From DASSKO01 sp035690425 (GTDB lineage Bacteria; Actinomycetota; Actinomycetes; Propionibacteriales; Nocardioidaceae): a stretch of DNA of 50,922 nt. The stretch lies in assembly GCA_035690425.1 (NCBI GenBank), contig DASSKO010000085.1:1-50922 (forward strand), in the 5' to 3' direction. Of this stretch, positions 32,151 through 40,220 are shown in pieces; the stretch's first letter is position 1, and each line of letters opens with the position of its first letter. The position numbers and the translations under genes are program-made. A model generated the notes under the pieces. That model was given only the letters and a program-made list of their open reading frames with translations. It had not been told where the DNA came from and did no database searches.

Positions 32151-34712
32151 CTAGCTGGGCAGCGTCACCGCGATCGGCTGGACGCCTGCCGCCTGCAGCT
32201 TGGACGGCAGCCGACGTGCCCAGGGGTGCTGGTCGCTGCTGAGTCCCCGAGGGTTGCGCAGCAGGAACGTCACCTTGCCCGCCGAGCGTTGCTCCACCCA
32301 ACTGGCGCCGAGGTCACGCAACGCCGCGGTGGTCTCCTCGGCAGAGCCAGGCCGAACCGACACCCGGATGGGCTCCCGCAGGTCGGGAAGCATTCGGGCA
32401 GCGTCTCGTGCCATGTTCTCGGCATCCGCGCGCTGGGCGGCGCCGGCGGCTGCTGAGCCGGCTGCTTGCCCCGGCTGCAGGATCGCGTTGCGCAGCAAGG
32501 TCGCGGTGCCGTCGGTGTAGGCACGGAAGTTCGGGTCGCTGGCGAAGACCACCGCGCGGCCGTCGCCGACCGGCTCGGAGATCGCCGCCGCGGTGCCGCC
32601 GAGCTCCTCGGCGCCGCGCGCGAAGCCGGAGACGAACCAGTCGTTCGACTCGGGCTGGGGGTAGCTCACCACCACGTCGTCGGGGTCCGATGCGCGCATC
32701 ACGTTGTCGTACGCGTAGAACTGCCACGCGTAGGCACCGACGCCGGCGGCCATCGGCGCGTCCTCGTCGACCTGCACCCGGAACAGGCTGCCGGGCACGT
32801 CGGAGGTCGGCGCGTCCAGCACGGCCGTCGTGACGCCCGTCATCGCCGCGAGCTCCGCCCCGCCGCTCCATCCGATGTAGCGGCCGCCCTCGTTCACCCA
32901 TGCCCGCAGGGCGTCGCGGCCGCCTTCGCCGAGCGCCTCATAGCCGTCCTCGGACGGCCCGTCGGGCACGAGCAGCACGTCGAGCCCGTCGAGCCCGCCG
33001 TCCGCCACGCCCTGTGGGGTGACGGTGCGATGGTCGATGCCCCACTCCTGGTCGAGCCGGTAGCGCAGCCATCCGATGGACTGCACCCAGTCATCGGACA
33101 GCTCCAGGACGCCGACGGTCGGCACCTGCGCGGGCAGTTCGGGGGCGGCGGGCTCTGCCATCAGCGGCACCCGCGTCGCTTCGGGACTCAGCGTGGCGCC
33201 GGCCGACCCGCCTTGTACGTCGCCCAGCAGCGGCAGGCTCCACGCGGTCACGTCGTAGAAGAACGGGAACGGCGTGTAGGTGTCCTCGTTGAGCATCGCC
33301 TGGATCCAGTGCTTCTGCGCCTGCGCCATCGGCACCCAGTAGGTGCCGGCCGGCAGGGTGGTCGCGCGGACCGTGCGGCCGTAGGGCTTGTAGTCCGGCA
33401 CTCGCAGCGGCTCGGTGAGCCGGTGCACGGTGACGTTCATCCGCTGCAGGTGACGCACGATCTCTTGCACCTGCGCCTGCTTCGCCGGGCCGCCGGCGCG
33501 CAGGAAGTAGTGCCGCACCAACCGGTCAGGCACCTCGTTGATGACCTCGTTCTCGGGGTTGATCACCTCGTTGGGCGCCAGCCTGCCCTGTGCGCCCTGT
33601 TCGTAGGACTCGACGTACGACGCATGCCAGCCACGCATGATCTTGTCGGCCCGATCAGCCGCGGCGGACAGCGTGATCCACTGCGTGACGAACTGCTCGT
33701 AGGTGCGCACGCCGATCGGGCTGTCCCCGCCCTTCTCGAAGGTCATGCCGGCACCGAGAAAGCCCGTGGTCGGCACCGTGTCGCCGTACCCCTGGTAGAA
33801 GAGGTCGTAGACCTCGCGCTGGAAGAAGTCGAAGCCCTGCCGCCGGAACTCCGCGGCCATCGCCGAGCCGTAGATCTCCATCCAGCCGAGCGAGGTGTCG
33901 GTGATCTCGTGGTAGATCGGGTCGGCGTTCGGCGGGAAGAAGAAGCCCGTGCCGCCCATCTCGTGCGCGTCGATGAACACGGCCGGCGGGTACTTCTGCA
34001 GCAGCGCCACCTTGCCGTCGGTCTCCGGCTGGGTGCGCGCGAACCAGTCACGGTTGAGGTCGAAGCCGTACATGTTCTGCCGCCGGTCAGCCGCTCGGCC
34101 GTCGGGGTTCTGGATCGGGAGCACCACGACCAGCGCGTTGTCCATGATCCGTCTGGCGGCACAATCCGTGCGTGCCGCCAGGTTGTACAGCGTCTTCAGG
34201 GCGGAGTCGGCACCGCTCTCCTCGTTGCCGTGGACGTTGCCGGCGACCCACAGGATCGGCGGTGTCCGGTACGCCAGCCGCATGGCCTCCCTGCGGGAGG
34301 TATCGGGGTCGCGGAGCCTCGCGGTGGCCGCCCGGATCCTGGCCAGCCCCCGCGGGGTGACATGGCCCGCCCTGCCGACGATCGCGTACTTCAGCTCGCG
34401 GCCCTCCCAGGAGGTCGCCAGCGTGCCGGAGACGACTCGGGGGCTTTGCTTCGCCCACATCGTCAGGAGCCGGTTCGACTCGCGGACCGTGACGGCCTGC
34501 TCACCCAGCTCGAAGCCCAGCACGTCCACGGGGTCGGAGAGCCCACCCCGGAAACGGGCGTCGGTCTTGATCGGGTGACAGTCCCGCCCAGCGGCCGCAC
34601 CGGCTGGGTTCGCAGGTGCTGGTTCCACGGGGGCGGCAGTGGCTCCGGTGCTGCCGATCAGTGTCGCGGCCGACAGGGCGGCGAGCAGGACGGAGGGTCG
34701 TCGACCGAACAT
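32151..34712 (-). CDS. Secreted M14-family zinc carboxypeptidase
   Basis: Exported metallopeptidase of 853 aa. Residues 1-27 form a signal peptide ending TATAA-type (cleavage near 26-27). The M14 domain follows: zinc ligands H161 and E164 in GNVHGNEES and H250 in FIDAHEMGG, with the substrate-binding Asn-Arg pair N220/R221 in DLNRDW. The remaining 500 residues include a second region (VGVLELSDDWVQSIGWLRYR and later GWSGGAELAAMTG) resembling a glutamine-amidotransferase-like fold without its catalytic triad. It digests peptides outside the cell. It shares a strand with the small membrane protein upstream. Confidence 0.92.
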   Translation of the reverse strand: MFGRRPSVLLAALSAATLIGSTGATAAPVEPAPANPAGAAAGRDCHPIKTDARFRGGLSDPVDVLGFELGEQAVTVRESNRLLTMWAKQSPRVVSGTLATSWEGRELKYAIVGRAGHVTPRGLARIRAATARLRDPDTSRREAMRLAYRTPPILWVAGNVHGNEESGADSALKTLYNLAARTDCAARRIMDNALVVVLPIQNPDGRAADRRQNMYGFDLNRDWFARTQPETDGKVALLQKYPPAVFIDAHEMGGTGFFFPPNADPIYHEITDTSLGWMEIYGSAMAAEFRRQGFDFFQREVYDLFYQGYGDTVPTTGFLGAGMTFEKGGDSPIGVRTYEQFVTQWITLSAAADRADKIMRGWHASYVESYEQGAQGRLAPNEVINPENEVINEVPDRLVRHYFLRAGGPAKQAQVQEIVRHLQRMNVTVHRLTEPLRVPDYKPYGRTVRATTLPAGTYWVPMAQAQKHWIQAMLNEDTYTPFPFFYDVTAWSLPLLGDVQGGSAGATLSPEATRVPLMAEPAAPELPAQVPTVGVLELSDDWVQSIGWLRYRLDQEWGIDHRTVTPQGVADGGLDGLDVLLVPDGPSEDGYEALGEGGRDALRAWVNEGGRYIGWSGGAELAAMTGVTTAVLDAPTSDVPGSLFRVQVDEDAPMAAGVGAYAWQFYAYDNVMRASDPDDVVVSYPQPESNDWFVSGFARGAEELGGTAAAISEPVGDGRAVVFASDPNFRAYTDGTATLLRNAILQPGQAAGSAAAGAAQRADAENMARDAARMLPDLREPIRVSVRPGSAEETTAALRDLGASWVEQRSAGKVTFLLRNPRGLSSDQHPWARRLPSKLQAAGVQPIAVTLPS

Positions 34713-34770
34713 GGGCTTCTCCTCTGCGTCGGACCCTCAGAGTTTGCGCCTACATTCCGTGCTTACGCAA

Positions 34771-35166
34771 TCACTGGCTCGAACTCTGTGGAGCCACGCC
34801 CGAGCAGCGCTCGGCCAGCCCGCGGAGCCGGGGGTCGAGAGTCTCGAGCTGGTTGAGGACGTCGACCAGCTTCTCCGGCTGGAAGTCCCGGGTGGCAGCC
34901 GCCGCTTCGCGCATCAGCCGCACGGCTTCCTCGACCGCGTCCGCCGCGTCGAGACATGCCGCGGGCGGGCTCTGCGTCGGTTCCGCGCTCGGCGGCGTAC
35001 TCGCCGCCGTCGGCGTGGGGGCCGGCTCGGAGCCGTTGAACTCCAGCGGGTCGGAGCTTCCGGCCCAGGTGACCAGGGCCCCGAGCACCAGCCCCACGAC
35101 GAACGTCGCGGCGGGCACCAGGCGAAAGATCCAGGGCGATGTCCGCTGCACTTCAGGGTCGGGCAT
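34771..35166 (-). CDS. Small single-pass membrane protein, function unknown
   Basis: A 131-residue protein not recognised by family. One hydrophobic segment at about residues 15-35 (FRLVPAATFVVGLVLGALVT) is followed by a Pro/Thr/Ser/Glu-rich linker and a helical C-terminal part with two Cys residues (ACLDAADAV and ERCSGV) that could be disulfide-linked, so the bulk is probably extracellular. The ATG at 35166 follows GAGGTG. It lies 58 bp upstream of the M14 peptidase gene on the same strand and may be co-transcribed. Confidence 0.75.
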   Translation of the reverse strand: MPDPEVQRTSPWIFRLVPAATFVVGLVLGALVTWAGSSDPLEFNGSEPAPTPTAASTPPSAEPTQSPPAACLDAADAVEEAVRLMREAAAATRDFQPEKLVDVLNQLETLDPRLRGLAERCSGVAPQSSSQ

Positions 35167-35269
35167 CGGGGCACCTCGGCTCTTGCGCGGACTGCAACGT
35201 GGGCGATTGGTAGGCCACCCTACGACGCGCCGCTGGTGCTGAGACGGCATCGGCGGGTAGGAAGTCCTC

Positions 35270-35878
35270 ATGCGTGCCTCGATACGAACCGCCGACGAGG
35301 CCACCGTGCGCCTGCTCGACGGGCTGATCATCTTCTGGCTGGCGCTCTGGATCGTGGTGGGTGCCTGGTCTGGTTACACCATCTGGCAGCTATCCGACCT
35401 CGGCGACACGGTCACCAACTCCGGCCTGGCACTCCACTCGACCGGGGAGGCCTTGCAGACCCTCGGTGAGCTGCCCGTCGTGGGGGCGGAGCCCAGCGAT
35501 CTCGGCGACGAGGTGGTATCGACCGCCGAGGACATCGCGGGACGTGGGCAGGACGTCCAGGCGCAGCTGCGTCAGCTGTCCCTGACGCTCGGTCTGTCGA
35601 TCATGCTGATGCCGACGACGCCGGTGCTGGGTCTGTACCTGCCGCTGCGCCTGGCGCGCCGCCGCGAGCTCCTCGACGTACGCCGCGGGCTGGCCGAGGA
35701 CGGGTGGGACCCGCTGCTGGAGCGGTACCTGGCCGAACGGGCTCTGGACCACCTGCCCTACGCCGCCGTGCGCGACATCAGCGACGACCCGTGGCGCGAC
35801 ATCGCGGATGGGCGTGGGCATGCCCTGGCCCGTGCCGAGATCGCCCGCATGGGGCTGCGCCCACCGAAGGAGACTTGA
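35270..35878 (+). CDS. Two-segment membrane protein upstream of an MMPL exporter
   Basis: A 202-residue protein with membrane segments at about 17-39 (LLDGLIIFWLALWIVVGAW) and 103-125 (LGLSIMLMPTTPVLGLYL); the approximately 60 residues between them are probably outside and helical, and the C-terminal 75 residues cytoplasmic. AGGAAG precedes the ATG. I do not recognise the family. It ends 4 bp before the exporter start, so it may be an accessory subunit. Confidence 0.8.
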   Translation: MRASIRTADEATVRLLDGLIIFWLALWIVVGAWSGYTIWQLSDLGDTVTNSGLALHSTGEALQTLGELPVVGAEPSDLGDEVVSTAEDIAGRGQDVQAQLRQLSLTLGLSIMLMPTTPVLGLYLPLRLARRRELLDVRRGLAEDGWDPLLERYLAERALDHLPYAAVRDISDDPWRDIADGRGHALARAEIARMGLRPPKET

Positions 35879-35882
35879 GCCT

Positions 35883-38141
35883 GTGGCTCCGCCGGCTCCG
35901 GTGGCTGCTGCGGGCCGGCGACGGCTCCCGGCGGCCTACGCCACCTGGATCGTGCGGCTGCGGTGGTGGGTGATCGCGTTCTGGGCACTCGCCACGTTCG
36001 CGTCGGTAGCCGTGCTGCCGACGCTGTCCGAGACCGGCGGCAGCGGCGACCTGCGGGGCCTGTTGCCGGACGACACCCAGGCGGTGCAGACCGAGATCAG
36101 GTCGGTGGAGATCTTTGGCTTCCCGCTGCTGGGCCGCACCACGCTCGTGCAACGCGATCCGGACGGGCTCTCGGTCTACGCGCAGGCACGCACCGCGGTG
36201 CACGCGGCCGCGGTGAGCCGCGGCGAGTACGACGACGTCGAGCCGATCCTCGGTGCCCTCCCGCTGAGCAACGTGTTCGGCTTGTTTCCCGCCTCCCGGG
36301 AGCGAAACACGACCGCGCTGACCTACCTGTTCTTCGCGCCGGGGGAGTCGTTCACGAGCCAGGCGGAGGCAGCGCGCGAGTACGCCGACCGCTTCTTCAC
36401 CGAGCGCGACCACGTCGTCGGTGTGACCGGGTCGGTGCCCGCGCGCGCCCAGCAGTACCGCATCATCCAGGATGCCCTGCCGGCGCTGGAGCTCACCACG
36501 CTCGCCGCGATCGTCTTGATCGTGGGGCTGAACTTCCGTTCGGTGGTCGCGCCCGCGGTCACGCTGGTCACCGTCGGCGTCGGTTACGTGCTCACGCTGC
36601 GGCTGTCCGGGCTCGTCGCCGAGCTCTTCGACGTCACGAGCCCCAGTGAGCTGGAGCCGGTGGTCGTGGCGCTGCTGCTCGGCGTGGTGACCGACTATGT
36701 GGTCTTCTTCTGCTCCGCACTACGGCACGAGTTGGTCGCCGGCGCGGGCCGGCTGCAGGCGGCCCGCGGCGCGACCGCGCAGTTCGCGCCGATCATCGGG
36801 GTGGCCGGTCTGGCGGTCGCCGGCGGCACCGCCTCGCTGGCGGTGGCGGAGTCGACGTTCTTCCGGGCACTGGGGCCGGCGCTGGTCTTCACCGTGCTGA
36901 TCGCCCTGGTGGTGGCGATCACGCTGGTGCCGGCGGTGATGGCGGTGCTGGGGCGGTTCGTCTTCTGGCCGGTGCGGCCGCGCCGGGCGGGTCGCCACGT
37001 GGCCGTCGAGGGGTCGGCGGCCGTGCGGCGATTCTCCGTGGTCTCCCGGATCGCGCACAGCCGCAAGACGGCCGGTTTGGTGGTGGCCGGCTGCTCCACG
37101 GGACTGCTGCTGGCCGCGGTGCCACTGCTCAGGCTCGACCTCGGGGTCTCGTTCGTCGGGTCGTTGCCGCCCGGCGGCTCGGTGCGCGAGGCGGCGTCCG
37201 CGGCCAAGGCGGGATTCGCCGACGGCATCTTGTCGCCCAGCGTGGTGCTCGTGGAGGGCGAGAACATCGCCTCGGAACGTGAGGAGCTGCGGCGGTTGGG
37301 CGAGCTGCTGGAGGACCAGCCCGGCGTGGCCGGCGTACTCGGCCCTGGTGACCAGCCGTTGCGGATCGAGAACGGCATCCTGCTGGCCACGGACGACAGC
37401 GCCGCCCGCTACCTCGTCGTGCTCGAGGACGAACCCCTCGGTGCTGCCGCGATCGACACCGTCGACCGGCTGGACTCCCGACTGTCCGAGCTGGTCGCAC
37501 GCAGCGGGCTGACCGATGTCACCGCCGGGCTGGCCGGTGACAGCGCGACCGCGGCGTTCATCGTCGAGCAGACCGAGCAGGACCTGGTGCGCATCGCTGT
37601 TGCCGCGTTCGCGGTCAACCTGGTCATGCTGGTGCTGTTCCTGCGGGCGGTCGTAGCGGCGCTCTACCTGCTCGTCGCCTCGGTCTTGTCCCTCGGTGCG
37701 TCCTTGGGACTCACCACCTTGGTGTTCAACCAGCTCAACCCTGGAGAGGGCCTGACCTTCTACGTGCCGTTCGCGGCAGCGGTGCTGCTGCTGGCATTCG
37801 GCTCCGACTACAACATCTTCGGTGTCGGGCATGTGTGGGACGAGGCGCGACATCGGCGGCTGTCGGACGCCGTCTCCATCGCGATGCCACGGACGACCCG
37901 CGCCATCACCGCGGCCGGCCTCGCGCTCGCGGCCAGCTTCGGCCTACTGGCACTGGTGCCTTTGCAGCCGTTCCGGCAGCTCGCCTTCGCGATGGGTCTG
38001 GGCATCCTGCTCGACGTCGTCGTCGTCCGTTCCCTGCTGATGCCGGCGCTGCTCACGGTGTTCGGTTCCGTGAGTGCCTGGCCGAGCAAGCTGCTGCGTC
38101 GGCCGGAGCCGGCCTCGGAAGCCGCAACGCCCGACGCCTGA
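35883..38141 (+). CDS. MMPL/RND-family exporter
   Basis: Integral membrane exporter of 752 aa, related to mycobacterial MmpL lipid transporters and RND pumps. The topology is a repeat: one segment near residue 30, a large external domain, then about five segments (starting near 200), again one segment, a second external domain and five segments. The family's functional residues appear in the second repeat as GSDYNIF and in the first as GVVTDYVVFF. The GTG at 35883 is chosen because AAGGAG lies about 10 bp before; the homology begins a few residues later. The substrate may be a lipid or secondary metabolite. Confidence 0.9.
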   Translation: MAPPAPVAAAGRRRLPAAYATWIVRLRWWVIAFWALATFASVAVLPTLSETGGSGDLRGLLPDDTQAVQTEIRSVEIFGFPLLGRTTLVQRDPDGLSVYAQARTAVHAAAVSRGEYDDVEPILGALPLSNVFGLFPASRERNTTALTYLFFAPGESFTSQAEAAREYADRFFTERDHVVGVTGSVPARAQQYRIIQDALPALELTTLAAIVLIVGLNFRSVVAPAVTLVTVGVGYVLTLRLSGLVAELFDVTSPSELEPVVVALLLGVVTDYVVFFCSALRHELVAGAGRLQAARGATAQFAPIIGVAGLAVAGGTASLAVAESTFFRALGPALVFTVLIALVVAITLVPAVMAVLGRFVFWPVRPRRAGRHVAVEGSAAVRRFSVVSRIAHSRKTAGLVVAGCSTGLLLAAVPLLRLDLGVSFVGSLPPGGSVREAASAAKAGFADGILSPSVVLVEGENIASEREELRRLGELLEDQPGVAGVLGPGDQPLRIENGILLATDDSAARYLVVLEDEPLGAAAIDTVDRLDSRLSELVARSGLTDVTAGLAGDSATAAFIVEQTEQDLVRIAVAAFAVNLVMLVLFLRAVVAALYLLVASVLSLGASLGLTTLVFNQLNPGEGLTFYVPFAAAVLLLAFGSDYNIFGVGHVWDEARHRRLSDAVSIAMPRTTRAITAAGLALAASFGLLALVPLQPFRQLAFAMGLGILLDVVVVRSLLMPALLTVFGSVSAWPSKLLRRPEPASEAATPDA

Positions 38142-38211
38142 CATCGCCAGGCCTGAACTGGGTACGACGACGCGGAGCAGACCTTCGTACCGGTTGACGA
38201 GAGGACACGCC

Positions 38212-38664
38212 ATGACGAAGGCACGAGACATCATGACCGGCGGGACCGAGTGCATCGGTGCCGACGAGAGCGTCCAGGCCGCCGCGGAGAAGATGGCGTC
38301 GCTCGACGTCGGGGCGCTGCCGATCTGTGGCACCGACGACAAGCTCAAGGGAATGCTGACCGATCGCGACATCGTGACCAAGGTGCTGGCGGCCGGAAGG
38401 TCGACGGACACACCGGCCGGCGAGCTCGCGCAGGGGGAAGCGGTCACGATCGGCGCCGACGACGACGCCGAGGACATCCTGGCGACGATGACCGAGCACA
38501 AGGCCCGGCGGCTCCCGGTCATCGACGGGCATCGCCTCGTCGGCATGGTGGCGCAGGCGGACGTCGCGCGTGCACTGCCGGATCCACAGGCCGGCGAGCT
38601 GCTCGAAGCGCTGTCGTTCGACCGACCTGCCGTAGGCCGGGACCGGGCCGGCGTCCTCGCCTGA
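38212..38664 (+). CDS. CBS-domain protein
   Basis: A 150-residue cytoplasmic protein made of two CBS motifs, a Bateman module binding adenosine nucleotides: first AREIMT-like ARDIMTGGTECIGADESVQA with LPICGTDDKLKGMLTDRD, then ATMTEHKARRLPVIDGHRLV with GMVAQADVAR. Such stand-alone proteins sense energy status. GAGAGGA precedes the ATG at 38212. It follows the exporter gene by 70 bp on the same strand. Confidence 0.92.
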   Translation: MTKARDIMTGGTECIGADESVQAAAEKMASLDVGALPICGTDDKLKGMLTDRDIVTKVLAAGRSTDTPAGELAQGEAVTIGADDDAEDILATMTEHKARRLPVIDGHRLVGMVAQADVARALPDPQAGELLEALSFDRPAVGRDRAGVLA

Positions 38665-38698
38665 CGAGGCAGCATCGGGCAGGTCCGACACCCATCCG

Positions 38699-39487
38699 AT
38701 GAGCAGGCGGCACCGAACACCCGGTATGAGATCCGTCTACGTATGCGTCGCCGCGGTGTCGCTCATGCTGCTCGGCTCCGCCTGCTCTGCCCAGGAGACC
38801 GACAACCCGGCCAGCGCCGCGCGAACTGCGAGCTCACACCCGAGCACGAACGCCCCAGATGCACACGGAGGCGAACATGACGAGCACGGCGGAGACGCCG
38901 AGGGTCATGGCGGGCATCAGGGCAGCGCTGCGCTGAGCGCCGTACTCGTCGACGCGGCTGACCTACCGGACGGATACCGCGAGGGCCACGCCCACGCAGC
39001 ACCCACCGCGGACGCGGCCCCCGACGTCGACGCGGCCTGCGCGCCGATCGCCGAGCTGATCGGACAGCACCCTGACGTGCGTCAGGACGTGCACCCGCAG
39101 GCGAGGACGTCGTTCAGCAAGAGCCATTTCGGCCCAGAGATCTCCGAGACGGTGATCGACTACGGCTCCGAGTCCGCGGCGACGGAGGCACTCGACGCGC
39201 TGCGGCAGGCCGGCGAGGAGTGTGATCGCTACGTCCAGTCCCTCGCCCCGGTCGGCATCAACAGCTACGCGGTCGAGCCCGGCAACGTCCCGCCCGGGGA
39301 CGGTGAGGCTGTGTCGTTGCGCCTGGACGCGGTCGGCGGCGACTTCGACGGCTTGTATATGGACCTGTGGGCGACCCGTGTCGACGACCGGGTGGTGGCC
39401 GTGGGATTCCTCAATGCACGAAACGGCACCAACGACGACCTGCACGCGGCCATCCCGGCCGTGATGTCGGCTCTCGACGCGCAGTAG
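38699..39487 (+). CDS. Histidine-rich lipoprotein, function unknown
   Basis: Exported lipoprotein of 262 aa. The signal has basic residues (RRHR), a hydrophobic core and the lipobox LLGSAC, acylated C29. A later start at 38726 would still leave a lipobox. After the signal comes a His/Glu/Asp-rich linker (for example HGGEHDEHGGDAEGHGGHQG, residues about 56-75), a likely metal-binding segment, and then a 180-residue domain resembling the extracytoplasmic sensor domain of mycobacterial PknH-like and lipoprotein families (two Cys at AACAPI and EECDRY likely disulfide-linked). The metal-resistance block begins just downstream. Confidence 0.82.
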   Translation: MSRRHRTPGMRSVYVCVAAVSLMLLGSACSAQETDNPASAARTASSHPSTNAPDAHGGEHDEHGGDAEGHGGHQGSAALSAVLVDAADLPDGYREGHAHAAPTADAAPDVDAACAPIAELIGQHPDVRQDVHPQARTSFSKSHFGPEISETVIDYGSESAATEALDALRQAGEECDRYVQSLAPVGINSYAVEPGNVPPGDGEAVSLRLDAVGGDFDGLYMDLWATRVDDRVVAVGFLNARNGTNDDLHAAIPAVMSALDAQ

Positions 39488-39574
39488 ACCTCGTGCGGTG
39501 ACTGCCGTCTCTGCACGATGCGAGGCCCGAGACCCGCAAGGCCGGCGCTCAGGTCGTGATCGCGGTCGGCGACG

Positions 39575-39729
39575 CGTCCGGTGCCGACGCCGCCGCCTCG
39601 GTCGTCCACACCGCACTCCTCGACGCTGCCCGCGACCTGCTGGGCCATCGCGACCCGCCGATCACCGCCCGGCACTGCATCGCTGAGACCGCCCCGGCCA
39701 CCGGCATGGGCGTATTGCCTCGGTGTTAA
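39575..39729 (+). pseudogene. Possible tyrosine-integrase C-terminal remnant
   Basis: A frame ending at the stop at 39727-39729 encodes DLLGHRDPPITARHCIAET, which follows the LGH-x-TARHY-I pattern at the C-terminus of tyrosine recombinases, but the nucleophile Tyr is Cys. The upstream part has no clear integrase sequence and no start. It may be the tail of a decayed integrase marking an old insertion next to the metal genes. Confidence 0.35.
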
Positions 39730-39747
39730 TATCGCCAAATGGCGATA
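39727..39747 (+). promoter_or_regulatory. Leaderless promoter and ArsR-type operator overlapping the start codon
   Basis: TATCGCCAAATGGCGATA (39730-39747) is a perfect palindrome with 8-bp arms. The ATG of the ArsR gene (39739-39741) is at its centre, and the -10-like TAATAT at 39727-39732 puts the transcript start at about the A of that ATG. There is no ribosome site. The gene is thus probably leaderless, and a repressor bound here would block its own promoter directly. Confidence 0.65.
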
Positions 39748-40113
39748 ACAGAGGTGATCGGAGATACCGACGCGGACGGCGAGACGGCCGCACTGAGTGC
39801 GGCAGCGTGTCTGTTCCACGGCTTCAGCGACCGGTCGCGGCTGGCGATCCTGCAGCACCTGCTGCTCGGCGAGCACCGCGTCGTCGACCTCACCGAGCAC
39901 CTCGGACTGGCACAGTCGACGGTCTCCAAGCACTTGGCCTGCCTCCGCGACTGCGGACTGGTCACTTCCCGGCCGCGCGGGCGTGCGTCGGTGTTCCGTC
40001 TCACTCATCCCGAGGCCGTGGCCGGACTGCTTGCTGCCTCCGAGCGTGTGCTCGCACTCACCGGCGACGCGGTGCGGCTGTGCCCCGTCTACGGCACGGA
40101 AGCCAGCACATGA
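39739..40113 (+). CDS. ArsR/SmtB-family metal-sensing repressor
   Basis: Winged-helix repressor of 124 aa. The recognition helix is in HLGLAQSTVSKHLACLRDCG, preceded by FHGFSDRSRLAILQHLLLGE. Candidate metal-binding Cys/His are in the dimer helix and the C-terminus (ACLFHGF, CLRDC, LCPVYG). The start ATG is at the centre of its probable operator. Its TGA overlaps the ATG of a 36-codon gene, and that in turn overlaps the CDF exporter, so all three should respond to the same metal (zinc, cadmium, cobalt or nickel likely; not determined). Confidence 0.9.
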   Translation: MAITEVIGDTDADGETAALSAAACLFHGFSDRSRLAILQHLLLGEHRVVDLTEHLGLAQSTVSKHLACLRDCGLVTSRPRGRASVFRLTHPEAVAGLLAASERVLALTGDAVRLCPVYGTEAST

Positions 40114-40220
40114 CCGACGCGAGAATCTCGCTTCGGCAGGTGGTCCCGCTCGTGCTCGCCGGAGTCGCCGTCAAGGACGGTGCCGAGGCCTGGCGGGGCA
40201 GAGGTTGTTGCTGCACATGA
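40110..40220 (+). CDS. Tri-cysteine micropeptide linking ArsR and CDF exporter genes
   Basis: A 36-residue frame that starts in the ArsR stop (ATGA at 40110-40113) and stops in the exporter start (ATGA at 40217-40220). Residues 1-10 are polar, 11-20 hydrophobic (VVPLVLAGVA), and it ends GRGCCCT. Double four-base overlaps are hard to explain unless ribosomes translate the frame, and Cys-Cys-Cys in a metal operon suggests metal binding, or metal-dependent arrest of translation. I know no named family for it. Coding status is inferred from the junctions. Confidence 0.6.
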   Translation: MTDARISLRQVVPLVLAGVAVKDGAEAWRGRGCCCT

